DNA of 27,010 bases from an uncultured Verrucomicrobiales bacterium (lineage in GTDB: Bacteria; Verrucomicrobiota; Verrucomicrobiia; Verrucomicrobiales; Akkermansiaceae): positions 1 through 27,010 of the forward strand of contig CALBJX010000019.1 of NCBI GenBank assembly GCA_937893015.1, in the 5' to 3' direction. Below the pieces are notes generated by a model. The model was given only the letters and a program-made list of their open reading frames with translations, was not told the origin of the DNA and made no database searches. Positions 1-6,124 of the stretch are shown piece by piece. Position numbers and translations under genes: made by a program. Position 1 is the stretch's first letter; the number at the start of each line of letters is the position of its first letter.

Positions 1-71
1 GGAATGCGGACACAGATGAACTTTTTTCGCAAACCACAAAAATTGGTATTGACCCGTTTTCACGACCCTGA

Positions 72-236
72 GCGCCCCGCTCGCCCCTGCTGACGCAGGG
101 GTCCCCGCCCGCAGGTGTGCGGGCGGCTCGGGGCGCAGAAGCGCATTGCGCTTCTGCGTGTGCAATGCACCGCTCCGCCCCTGCGGGGCGTAGCTTATGC
201 ATCGCACAGCGGGTCAGGGGTCGAAGACCCGGAGCG
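72..236. other. GC-rich cluster of nested inverted repeats, possible structured RNA
   Basis: No credible protein gene was found here. Perfect short stems can be read directly: 84-90 with 95-101, 105-113 with 118-126, 134-145 with 147-158, 176-181 with 185-190, and 218-222 with 226-230. Longer-range helices also fit. 72-79 pairs with 129-136 and encloses the first two hairpins, 159-169 pairs with 198-208 with one mismatch, and 171-177 pairs with 230-236. Some of these are mutually exclusive. On the + strand the cluster runs straight into the terminator hairpin at 241-278. It could be a small structured RNA or an extragenic repeat element. No known RNA family was recognised, and short frames through it look like chance. 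Confidence 0.4.
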
Positions 237-240
237 TAAT

Positions 241-278
241 AAAAAATCGGCAGGTTCGGATGAACCTGCCGATTTTTT
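241..278. terminator. Bidirectional intrinsic terminator
   Basis: A perfect 17-bp inverted repeat (241-257 with 262-278) with a 4-nt loop has a GC-rich core flanked by A6 and T6. It can therefore end transcripts from either side. On the minus strand it lies immediately after the tRNA-Ala 3' end. On the + strand it closes the hairpin-rich stretch at 72-236. Confidence 0.85.
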
Positions 279-279
279 A

Positions 280-352
280 TGGAGCATAGGGGATTCGAAC
301 CCCTGACCTGTTGCGTGCGATGCAACCGCTCTACCAACTGAGCTAATGCCCC
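280..352 (-). tRNA. tRNA-Ala (anticodon CGC)
   Basis: The minus strand folds into a complete 73-nt cloverleaf. The acceptor stem is GGGGCAT with ATGCTCC and contains the G3:U70 wobble pair that identifies alanine tRNA. The D arm is GCTC/GAGC, the anticodon stem GTTGC/GCAAC with loop ATCGCAC, and the T arm AGGGG/CCCCT with the TTCGAAT loop. T33 precedes anticodon CGC, so it reads the alanine codon GCG, and A37 follows. The discriminator is A73. The 3' CCA is not encoded and must be added by nucleotidyltransferase. A promoter lies just upstream and a strong terminator just downstream, so it is probably a single-gene transcript. Confidence 0.95.
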
Positions 353-372
353 GTTCGTCATTTGCCGAGGTG

Positions 373-400
373 ATTATACACGGAATGCGGGCCTGTGCAA
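373..400 (-). promoter_or_regulatory. Promoter of tRNA-Ala
   Basis: On the minus strand TTGCAC (395-400) is followed after 16 bp by a consensus TATAAT (373-378). Transcription would start near 366, about 14 nt before the mature tRNA 5' end at 352. Confidence 0.75.
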
Positions 401-506
401 GCAGAATTTGTGTCTTTTTTGATTTTGTCAACGCAACGACGCGAGATGAGCCCCTGCCGATGCGTTGGCGATACGTTCATCCGGCCGACTTGGCTGCACA
501 TCCTTC

Positions 507-535
507 TTGACTCCCGTCCGGAGGTGCGTTAGGAT
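507..535 (+). promoter_or_regulatory. Promoter of the OsmC-family gene, leaderless type
   Basis: TTGACT (507-512), a 17-bp spacer and TAGGAT (530-535) are followed by only 9 nt before the ATG at 545. The predicted start of transcription is therefore within a few bases of the start codon. A GGAGG sits inside the promoter spacer, about 20 nt before the ATG, so it would not be transcribed and cannot serve as a ribosome binding site. Confidence 0.65.
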
Positions 536-544
536 AGCTGCATC

Positions 545-955
545 ATGGCAGTTGAATGTAAAATGACGTATCAGGGCGGTCTGCACACGGAGTTGCAGCA
601 CGGCCCCTCCGGCGCGACGGTATGCACGGATGCCCCCGTGGACAATCATGGCAAGGGAGAATCGTTCTCTCCTACGGATTTGATGTGCTCCGCTATGGCT
701 GGCTGCATGGCCACCATCATGGGTATCTATGCAGAGGAACAGGGGCTCGACCTCACGGGCATGACCATCACGGTGAGCAAGGTGATGAACCCGAATCCCC
801 GCCGTATCGCCCGCATCGAGACAGAAATCTGTGTTCCCCTGCCCTCCGATAATCCGCACAAGGACGCCCTGCTCCGTTGCTGCCTCGGCAGCCCCGCCAT
901 GCGCAGCCTCCACCCCGATATTGAGGTGCCGATCACATGGAAATGGAACGGATGA
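545..955 (+). CDS. OsmC-family protein (peroxide-reducing type)
   Basis: This is a 136-residue protein, the usual size of OsmC/Ohr-like proteins. Family members are cytoplasmic thiol peroxidases that reduce organic hydroperoxides with a pair of cysteines. The conserved segment FSPTDLMCSAMAGCMAT (about residues 41-57) carries the first cysteine on the central helix. The second cysteine region is LRCCLGSPAM (about 111-120), where two adjacent Cys occur instead of one. The segment near residue 20-40 (GATVCTDAPVDNHGKGES) matches the family's N-terminal sheet. The gene stands alone between its own promoter and a strong terminator. The start is fixed by the promoter, whose -10 ends 9 nt upstream. 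Family assignment is firm, but the physiological substrate cannot be told from sequence. Confidence 0.9.
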   Translation: MAVECKMTYQGGLHTELQHGPSGATVCTDAPVDNHGKGESFSPTDLMCSAMAGCMATIMGIYAEEQGLDLTGMTITVSKVMNPNPRRIARIETEICVPLPSDNPHKDALLRCCLGSPAMRSLHPDIEVPITWKWNG

Positions 956-991
956 GGAGCATGTCTGTATAACGGAAGAGAAATTTGAAAG

Positions 992-1026
992 AAACGGCCT
1001 GATGCGATAGCATCAGGCCGTTTTTA
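992..1026. terminator. Bidirectional terminator between convergent genes
   Basis: A 14-bp perfect stem (992-1005 with 1010-1023) with a GATA loop is followed by a T run on the + strand. Flanking A residues let it work on the minus strand too. It separates the OsmC gene from the convergent UDP-glucose pyrophosphorylase gene. Confidence 0.88.
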
Positions 1027-1048
1027 CTGAAAGGGCTTGGGTACGGAA

Positions 1049-2380
1049 TCAGCCGATTTCCACAGTGCCGGAGAGGGCTTCGCCGGGGGAGAAGCGGTGC
1101 TCACCGCGGACGATGAGCTTGCTCACGTGCTTGAGGGAGGGCACCCCGAGGGTGTCGAGGGAATCGACGAGCTTGTAGCGCTTGGAATCCAGCTGCACGA
1201 TGGGAGCGATACCGCCGCATTCGGGGGCGAGGCTCATGCAGCCGTCCGCCCCGATTTCCACGGCATCAGAGCGCAGCAGAAGCAAATCCGAGCAGGTCTT
1301 GACGGGGAAGAAGCGGGAGCGCGGCACGCAGACGGCGCGGGCGCCGGGGAAGCATTGCAGCGCGGCTCCCATAGCCGTCTCCAGCTGGTAAACCTTCTGC
1401 GTTTCCGCGTTGCGCGGGTCCACGGTCTTGATGTTGCGGATGACGGGCAGCGGCATCACGCCGCCGTGGCTCTCCAAAAACGCTTTGAGAGCATCGAGAC
1501 GCACCCAGAGGTTGTTGGTGTTGAAGTACTGATGCTTGGTGATGTCCTGGAAAGCGGGCACGTCCTCCTCGGGGCACTGGGCGACTTCGCGGAGGATGGG
1601 CTGGCCGTCCGCCTTGCGGGTGGCAAGGTGGCCGCCCTTCTTGTCGGCTTCCGTGCGGCGCGTCACCTCCATCACGAAGGGGGCCCCGCTCTCCGCAAAC
1701 CAGCGCAGGAAGCGCGTGTCGGGCTGCGCACCGAGGTTGTCGGAGTTGGAGACGAAGGCGTATTTCACGCCCGCGGCGAGCAGCTTGTCCAACCAACCGC
1801 TGCCGACCAGCGCGGGGTAGATGTCGCCGTGGCCGGGCGGGCACCACTCCAAATCGGGGTTGGCGGGGAAGGAGACGGGCTCCAGCGTGTCGGCACAGAG
1901 CTTGGGGACGCGGTTCTGAATCATCTCCACCTCCGCAGGGTCGGCAAAGCCGCCCTCCGTGTAACGGGCGAGGTGCGCCATGGTGTCCGCGCTGGTGGAA
2001 AAGGAGTTCATGAGCAGCAGGTTCACCTTGCAGCCCGCCTGCTCGCGCAGGTGCTGCACCTGACGCACGATGAGGTCGAGGAAGGTGACGCCGGGCTTAA
2101 TCTCCAGCAGGCTCTTGGCCTTCTGCAAGCCCATGCCCGTGCCGAGCCCGCCGTTGAGCTTGATGATGACGCTCTGCCCCAGCAGCTCCGCATCGGCGGG
2201 CGCGGTGGCGGCGACAAGGCTCTCCCACTCCGCGACATCGCGGGCGGGTTCGATCTCGCTCTCGGGGATGAGCATGCTCTGCTGCGAGCAGAGCACCTGC
2301 ACACTGTGACGGAACGCCTCGATGGCGGCGGAGGAGAGCCCGACCGCCTGCATCTTCTTCTCGATGACGGAAAAGTCCAT
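1049..2380 (-). CDS. UTP--glucose-1-phosphate uridylyltransferase, eukaryotic-type (UDPGP family)
   Basis: The 443-residue protein makes UDP-glucose from UTP and glucose-1-phosphate in the cytoplasm, feeding glycan and envelope synthesis. The UDPGP-family nucleotide-binding signature NGGLGTGMGLQKAKS lies at residues 76-90, followed by LLEIK. Further family motifs are LLLMNSFSTS and FVSNSDNLGA. This is the family found in eukaryotes and some bacteria, unrelated in primary sequence to bacterial GalU. The start at 2380 (MDFSVIEKK) is chosen because an upstream in-frame extension overlaps the previous gene and has low-complexity Pro/Ala/Arg sequence. It lies 13 nt after a nucleotidyltransferase gene and is the last gene of the run, ending at a strong terminator. 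Related UDP-sugar pyrophosphorylases cannot be fully excluded. Confidence 0.9.
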   Translation of the reverse strand: MDFSVIEKKMQAVGLSSAAIEAFRHSVQVLCSQQSMLIPESEIEPARDVAEWESLVAATAPADAELLGQSVIIKLNGGLGTGMGLQKAKSLLEIKPGVTFLDLIVRQVQHLREQAGCKVNLLLMNSFSTSADTMAHLARYTEGGFADPAEVEMIQNRVPKLCADTLEPVSFPANPDLEWCPPGHGDIYPALVGSGWLDKLLAAGVKYAFVSNSDNLGAQPDTRFLRWFAESGAPFVMEVTRRTEADKKGGHLATRKADGQPILREVAQCPEEDVPAFQDITKHQYFNTNNLWVRLDALKAFLESHGGVMPLPVIRNIKTVDPRNAETQKVYQLETAMGAALQCFPGARAVCVPRSRFFPVKTCSDLLLLRSDAVEIGADGCMSLAPECGGIAPIVQLDSKRYKLVDSLDTLGVPSLKHVSKLIVRGEHRFSPGEALSGTVEIG

Positions 2381-2393
2381 GGTCGAAACGGGG

Positions 2394-2816
2394 TTACTTG
2401 CCCAGCGTGCTGCGGATGCTCGTGGTGGAGCGGGTCGGCAGGTCGCCGTGGGGGATGCGGGAGCTGGTGACATACTGAATGCCCTTGGATTCCACAAAGG
2501 CTTTCTTCCCGTCGCTCGTGCCGTCGCTGTTCACGAAGAAGATGTCGGGCTTCACCTCGTCCAACAGGGGGGCGAAGTCCAGAATCTTGCCGGTGTCGGG
2601 GCCGATGTAGACTTTCTTCACGAACTTAATCGCTTCGAGCATGTACTTGCGCTCCTGCTCATTGTACATGGTCTTGCGGTTCTTGAGAATCTGCACGGTG
2701 GCATCGGAGCCGATGGAGACGTAGACGTCGCCGTAGGTGGCGGCTTCCTCCAAAAAGGCGATGTGACCGCTGTGCAGCACATCGAAACAGCCGGAAACAA
2801 AGACTTTCTTAGGCAT
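2394..2816 (-). CDS. Cytidylyltransferase-like nucleotidyltransferase
   Basis: This 140-residue protein has the fold of TagD/HldE-C-type nucleotidyltransferases, which transfer CMP or AMP onto a phosphorylated alcohol or sugar. It has the HxGH catalytic motif as HSGH (residues 15-18) in KVFVSGCFDVLHSGH. Near the C terminus it has STTSIR (130-135), matching the ISTTKI nucleotide-binding motif, so it should be active. The start at 2816 gives MPKKVF, which aligns with the N terminus of the upstream paralogous domain. An ATG four codons earlier is possible. The gene lies 21 nt after the kinase fusion and 13 nt before UDP-glucose pyrophosphorylase. Its substrate is unknown. A heptose-, glycerol- or other sugar-phosphate from the neighbouring kinase is a reasonable guess. 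Confidence 0.8.
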   Translation of the reverse strand: MPKKVFVSGCFDVLHSGHIAFLEEAATYGDVYVSIGSDATVQILKNRKTMYNEQERKYMLEAIKFVKKVYIGPDTGKILDFAPLLDEVKPDIFFVNSDGTSDGKKAFVESKGIQYVTSSRIPHGDLPTRSTTSIRSTLGK

Positions 2817-2837
2817 GGTCGGTATCAATAAAGGATT

Positions 2838-3992
2838 TCAGCTGATGGCGCCGCTCTTGCGGAGGCGTTCGAGGTACTTGGGCTGCCACTCCACCTGCTC
2901 CTCCTTGCCGAAGGTGCGGCAGAAGGGCTCCACGGGGTACAGGTCCTCGCAGGATTCCAACGCGGCTTCTCGCGCTTCGGGCGTTTCGTAGAGGTACACG
3001 GCATAGCCGCCGTGGCCGCCGCCGCAGTATTTGTGGGCGAGGCAGTCCCCGATTTTCGGCAGGGGGGCCTGGCCTTCCTCCAGCTGGAGCTGGTAGCTCA
3101 TCTGCACGCCGATGGCGAGCACGGCGATGTCCTGCTCCTTGATACCGAGGCGCGCCACGCTGGCCGCTTTAGCAATCTTTTTGAAGGGGCGTTCCAAACC
3201 GGCGAGCCCGGGAGTGTTGTGCTTGATGCGGGTGTCAAAAATCGCCATGCAGCCGCGCAGGAACTCTCCCGTGTTCTTGAAGTCGAGCACAGGCTTGTGC
3301 CCGCTCTTCCAGACACAGGCGCCCGTCTCGGCAATGACGGCGGGGTCCTGCCAGCCGACACCGAGCCCCAGCTCGGACCCCACGGGGTCCCAACCGTTGA
3401 GCACGCTCCAGCCGCCGCTGCCGCCCATGCCCGCGCCCTTGCGGTACAGCCACTCGCGCAGAGAAACCGTGGGGGAAACGGCGCAGTTGACGATGTAGGC
3501 ACCTTCGATGGAATACTCCGGCACATCCAGCCAGCCGCCCGCAAAATCCACGCGCAGGGGGACGTGCTTCGGCGCCTTCATGCGGTCGAGCATCTGCATG
3601 CCGGACTTCGCCACGTTGTCGGGCAGCGTCTTCTCCAGCACCACCAGTTCGATGCCCTGCTCTACGCAGAAGGCACGCTTGGCGTCCATGAAGCGGTCGT
3701 CCGTGGTGACGGCGAGGATGTCGGGCTTCGTCTGCTCCACGGCGGAGCGGAAGGAGAGCACCTCGTCATCGTCGGTGGACAGCACCACCTCATCCACGGA
3801 ATCCAATGCCCCGAGTACAGCCAGCTTATCCGCATCTTCGAGCACGGATTTGCGGTCATAGAGCTTCCAGAGGAGCTCGGCCGGGGGGAAGGAGACAATC
3901 AGATAATCACCGAGAGCCTTGGCATCGGCTAAGAAACGGATATGCCCGGCATGCAGCACATTAAAGGCACCGGAAACAAAGACTTTTTTCAT
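2838..3992 (-). CDS. Fusion: nucleotidyltransferase-like domain + GHMP-family sugar kinase
   Basis: The 384-residue protein has two domains. Residues 1-135 form a cytidylyltransferase-like domain with HAGH (14-17). It closely resembles the next gene, but it lacks an ISTTKI-type motif at its end, so its activity is doubtful. Residues 143-345 look like a GHMP kinase. Motif 1 is PLRVDFAGGWLDVP (145-158), a glycine-rich stretch GAGMGGSGGWS (186-196) stands where the ATP loop is expected, GWQDP (213-217) resembles the GxQDQ of HddA-type heptose-7-phosphate kinases, and motif 3 is CGGGHGG (323-329). The protein probably phosphorylates a sugar that the next protein then activates. The domain pairing recalls HldE and Fkp, but the kinase superfamily differs from HldE. 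There is no Shine-Dalgarno sequence, and the start is the first ATG of the conserved domain. Confidence 0.75.
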   Translation of the reverse strand: MKKVFVSGAFNVLHAGHIRFLADAKALGDYLIVSFPPAELLWKLYDRKSVLEDADKLAVLGALDSVDEVVLSTDDDEVLSFRSAVEQTKPDILAVTTDDRFMDAKRAFCVEQGIELVVLEKTLPDNVAKSGMQMLDRMKAPKHVPLRVDFAGGWLDVPEYSIEGAYIVNCAVSPTVSLREWLYRKGAGMGGSGGWSVLNGWDPVGSELGLGVGWQDPAVIAETGACVWKSGHKPVLDFKNTGEFLRGCMAIFDTRIKHNTPGLAGLERPFKKIAKAASVARLGIKEQDIAVLAIGVQMSYQLQLEEGQAPLPKIGDCLAHKYCGGGHGGYAVYLYETPEAREAALESCEDLYPVEPFCRTFGKEEQVEWQPKYLERLRKSGAIS

Positions 3993-4025
3993 GGAAGGAG
4001 AGAAGATAACATCGTGCCGGAGCGG

Positions 4026-4415
4026 TCACTTGACCAGCCCCAGCCAGCGGAAGAAGAGATAGGTCGGGTCGAGGGGGGGAAGCTGCGGCATGCTGATATG
4101 CGGCACGGCGAGCTTGGGCATGCTCGGCAGTTTCTTGTTGCCCATGAGGTAGGCATGGGCCAACGGCAGCACCAGCACGGAGATAGCCTGCACGGCCAGT
4201 CCCGCCCACGGGTTCGGAGCTTTCACCGCAGCAGCCGCGACCTTAGGCCGCGAGGGACGCAGCAAGGTGCGGGCGAGCAGGAGACCGCCGATGGCAGCCG
4301 CGCCATACCCCAGCGTGCGGCCCGAGAGATGCAGAGCGGACATGCAGTCCCCCGCCCCGCGGCGTGCGGAGGCGACGGAATCGAGCACGTCGATGCGCGT
4401 CGCGGCGGTGCGCAT
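4026..4415 (-). CDS. Small basic membrane-associated protein, third gene of a YqjD/YqjE-like set
   Basis: This predicted 129-residue protein is of unknown function. It has a hydrophobic stretch near residues 33-48 (YGAAAIGGLLLARTLL) and another near 70-90 (AGLAVQAISVLVLPLAHAYL). It is basic overall and ends with a Pro/Met-rich tail. I place the start at 4415, where its ATG overlaps the stop of the previous gene as TGATG, which suggests translational coupling. An in-frame ATG at 4454 would lengthen it by 13 residues and overlap the previous gene. Its position after DUF883-like and YqjE-like genes resembles the enterobacterial yqjD-yqjE-yqjK order, but I see no clear sequence match to YqjK. Confidence 0.65.
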   Translation of the reverse strand: MRTAATRIDVLDSVASARRGAGDCMSALHLSGRTLGYGAAAIGGLLLARTLLRPSRPKVAAAAVKAPNPWAGLAVQAISVLVLPLAHAYLMGNKKLPSMPKLAVPHISMPQLPPLDPTYLFFRWLGLVK

Positions 4416-4921
4416 CAGGATTTCGCGTTTCCTTTGAGAAGCAGCTTGAGACATTGCCAATCGTTGTGAAGTTCTTCGCGGGTGGCGGGGGCGAGCGGTT
4501 CCTTGCCGAGGGCGATGGCTCGCAGCAGCAGGATGACGGCCCCCATCAGGTTTGCGGCCAGCACGAGCGCCAGCGCACCGGCCCAACCGGCGTGGGGGGC
4601 CAGCAGCACCACCGCCAGCGCACAGGTCAATAGGTAGCACACCAGCAGTAAGACCACGGCAAGCACCATATAGGCCCCGCGGCGGCGTTGAAAATCAAGG
4701 TATTCCGCCAGCTCCGCCTGAAACAGTTCGGAGAGAGCCTGCGCGTGCTCCAGCGTGCGGGCGACGGCGGTGCGCGTGCCCGCGGCGGCGGAGGTGGCGC
4801 CCTCGGTCATCGTGGGCTTATCCAACAGTTTGGAGAGGAAAGACATCATGACGGATGAGAAGGTAACGACGGCGCACAGCGGCGCCGAGTGTTCGGCGAC
4901 CGCTGCGACGCGCGGAGACAT
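4415..4921 (-). CDS. YqjE-like (phage holin-superfamily) membrane protein
   Basis: The protein has up to 168 residues. An N-terminal amphipathic region (ALSELFQAELAEYLDFQRR) is followed by two adjacent transmembrane helices: GAYMVLAVVLLLVCYLLTCA, then a second one in AGALALVLAANLMGAVILLL. A short cytoplasmic tail ends in HNDWQCLKLLLKGN. This two-helix layout with a Leu/Glu-rich lead-in is that of the YqjE/putative Actinobacteria holin-III family, inner-membrane proteins of unclear function. The ATG at 4921 overlaps the stop of the preceding gene as TGATG. The ATG pair at 4849/4846 (MMSFLSKLL) is an alternative start, because the first 24 residues look less conserved. Confidence 0.7.
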   Translation of the reverse strand: MSPRVAAVAEHSAPLCAVVTFSSVMMSFLSKLLDKPTMTEGATSAAAGTRTAVARTLEHAQALSELFQAELAEYLDFQRRRGAYMVLAVVLLLVCYLLTCALAVVLLAPHAGWAGALALVLAANLMGAVILLLRAIALGKEPLAPATREELHNDWQCLKLLLKGNAKS

Positions 4922-5256
4922 CAGCGCTTGCCGATGCCGAGGAGGAGGCCGAGAATCACGCCTGCGCCCAGAGCACCGAGAACGGCACCCGTGGGGTTCT
5001 CCTTCACATAAGCCTCGCCGGCTTTGTGGAGTTCCTTGGCCTTGTCGCAGGTGACATCCCAGCCTTCGTTAATCTGCTTACGGGCTTCCGCCGTGTACTT
5101 GTTGACATTTTCCATCTGCTCGGCGGCGGCACGAACAACCTTTTCATACTGCTCGCTAGCGAACTCGCGGGCAGCATTCAGGCGTTCAGCGGCATCCGCG
5201 GTCGGCGCAGGGGCGGGAGCCGGAGCGGGGACAACATTCTTTTCTTCCGTTTCCAT
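4921..5256 (-). CDS. DUF883 (ElaB/YqjD-like) membrane-anchored protein
   Basis: The 111-residue protein has a Pro/Ala-rich N terminus (residues 9-20), a long charged helix (about 22-80) and one C-terminal membrane segment in the typical DUF883 context, VKENPTGAVLGALGAG followed by VILGLLLGIGKR. Proteins of this family (YqjD, ElaB) sit in the inner membrane by a C-terminal helix. In E. coli they are stationary-phase proteins associated with ribosomes. Whether that applies here is unknown. It is the first gene of a run of six minus-strand genes and has a promoter with a consensus -10 upstream. No Shine-Dalgarno sequence precedes the ATG. Confidence 0.85.
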   Translation of the reverse strand: METEEKNVVPAPAPAPAPTADAAERLNAAREFASEQYEKVVRAAAEQMENVNKYTAEARKQINEGWDVTCDKAKELHKAGEAYVKENPTGAVLGALGAGVILGLLLGIGKR

Positions 5257-5315
5257 GATCGTATTCAGGTTTGGTTGTGGTGGCGCAGGATACTCGTTTC
5301 CCGCGCGGATACTGT

Positions 5316-5345
5316 ATTATACACGCACACGACGTCAAAATGCAA
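5316..5345 (-). promoter_or_regulatory. Promoter of the DUF883 gene run
   Basis: On the minus strand a consensus TATAAT (5316-5321) lies 18 bp after TTGCAT (5340-5345). Transcription would start near 5309 and give a leader of about 50 nt. It probably drives the envelope proteins and perhaps the sugar-nucleotide genes down to 1049. Confidence 0.6.
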
Positions 5346-5403
5346 GCTAACTTAAATAAAATGACGAAAAAATGATTTTTCGCGCCTTCTTTTCTCTTTC
5401 TGC

Positions 5404-5432
5404 TTGCGCACGGGTGTGCCATCTGATACAGT
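5404..5432 (+). promoter_or_regulatory. Promoter of the prepilin gene, leaderless type
   Basis: TTGCGC (5404-5409), a 17-bp spacer and TACAGT (5427-5432) end 8 nt before the ATG at 5441. The expected transcription start nearly coincides with the start codon. The -35 is a weaker match than at the other promoters of this type. Confidence 0.5.
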
Positions 5433-5440
5433 AGGTGCGT

Positions 5441-6118
5441 ATGAAAAAGCCTTTTTTCCCCCGCCGCAGCAAGGGTTTCACCCTCATTGAGCTGATTATC
5501 GTCATCGCGATTCTCGCCACGCTCGCCAGCATCGCCTATCCCACCTACATGAGCATTCAGGACAATGCCAAGGGCACCGCCGCCAAGAAGGCCTGTCTCG
5601 ACATCGTGGAAGGCGTGACGCGCTTTGCGCAGGACAACAACGGCATGCTGCCCTACGACAGCAACGAGGCCGAGCCCGACAAGAAGGACCAGATCTATCT
5701 GGAAACCTCCGCCGGCAACGATGCCCGCCTCATCCAGATTCTCACCAACCGAGAGGAGGATGACGACACCCGCATCAACATCTCCCGCGACACCTACCTC
5801 CGCTCCGATGAGCAGGAGAAACCCTTCGACGGCCTCTTCATCGACTCCTCCGACGGCATCAACTTCTACGACCCCTGGGGCCACTCCTATCAGGTGGTGC
5901 TCTGCGAGGAGGAGAAGGGCTGCATCGACCCCTTCAACGCGAAGAAGCGCCTGCGCGGCAAGAAGTGCCTTGTCTACAGCCTCGGCTCCGACGGCGAGGG
6001 TATGGGTGCCACCTCCTCCACGGCTAAGGGCAAGCCCGCTAAGCAGACGGCAGAAGCTGCCGAAGCGGCAGAGGAAGCCATCGAGGATAACATCTACTCC
6101 TGGAAGAACGCTAAGTAA
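5441..6118 (+). CDS. Type II secretion-like prepilin (GspG-type N-terminal signal)
   Basis: The 225-residue protein begins with a class III signal: a basic leader ending KG, then FTLIELIIVIAILATLASI. A prepilin peptidase should cut between Gly12 and Phe13 and methylate Phe. Glu17, the fifth residue of the mature protein, is the conserved assembly glutamate. The hydrophobic helix (about 13-33) is followed by a soluble domain with a GspG-like end (NFYDPWGHSYQVV, then LVYSLGSDGEG) and an Ala/Glu/Lys-rich tail. Such pseudopilins build a periplasmic pseudopilus or pilus. No other secretion gene is nearby. The ATG at 5441 is chosen because the promoter ends 8 nt before it. DAHP synthase starts 6 nt after the stop, so the two are probably cotranscribed. 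Confidence 0.88.
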   Translation: MKKPFFPRRSKGFTLIELIIVIAILATLASIAYPTYMSIQDNAKGTAAKKACLDIVEGVTRFAQDNNGMLPYDSNEAEPDKKDQIYLETSAGNDARLIQILTNREEDDDTRINISRDTYLRSDEQEKPFDGLFIDSSDGINFYDPWGHSYQVVLCEEEKGCIDPFNAKKRLRGKKCLVYSLGSDGEGMGATSSTAKGKPAKQTAEAAEAAEEAIEDNIYSWKNAK

Positions 6119-6124
6119 CAGGAT

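Noticed and set aside
115..431. Short frames on both strands over the hairpin cluster and the tRNA
   Set aside because: They read through a tRNA and a terminator, and no start or codon pattern supports them.
1037..2470. A 477-codon open frame on the plus strand opposite UDP-glucose pyrophosphorylase
   Set aside because: Shadow of the UDPGP gene. The conserved motifs are all on the minus strand.
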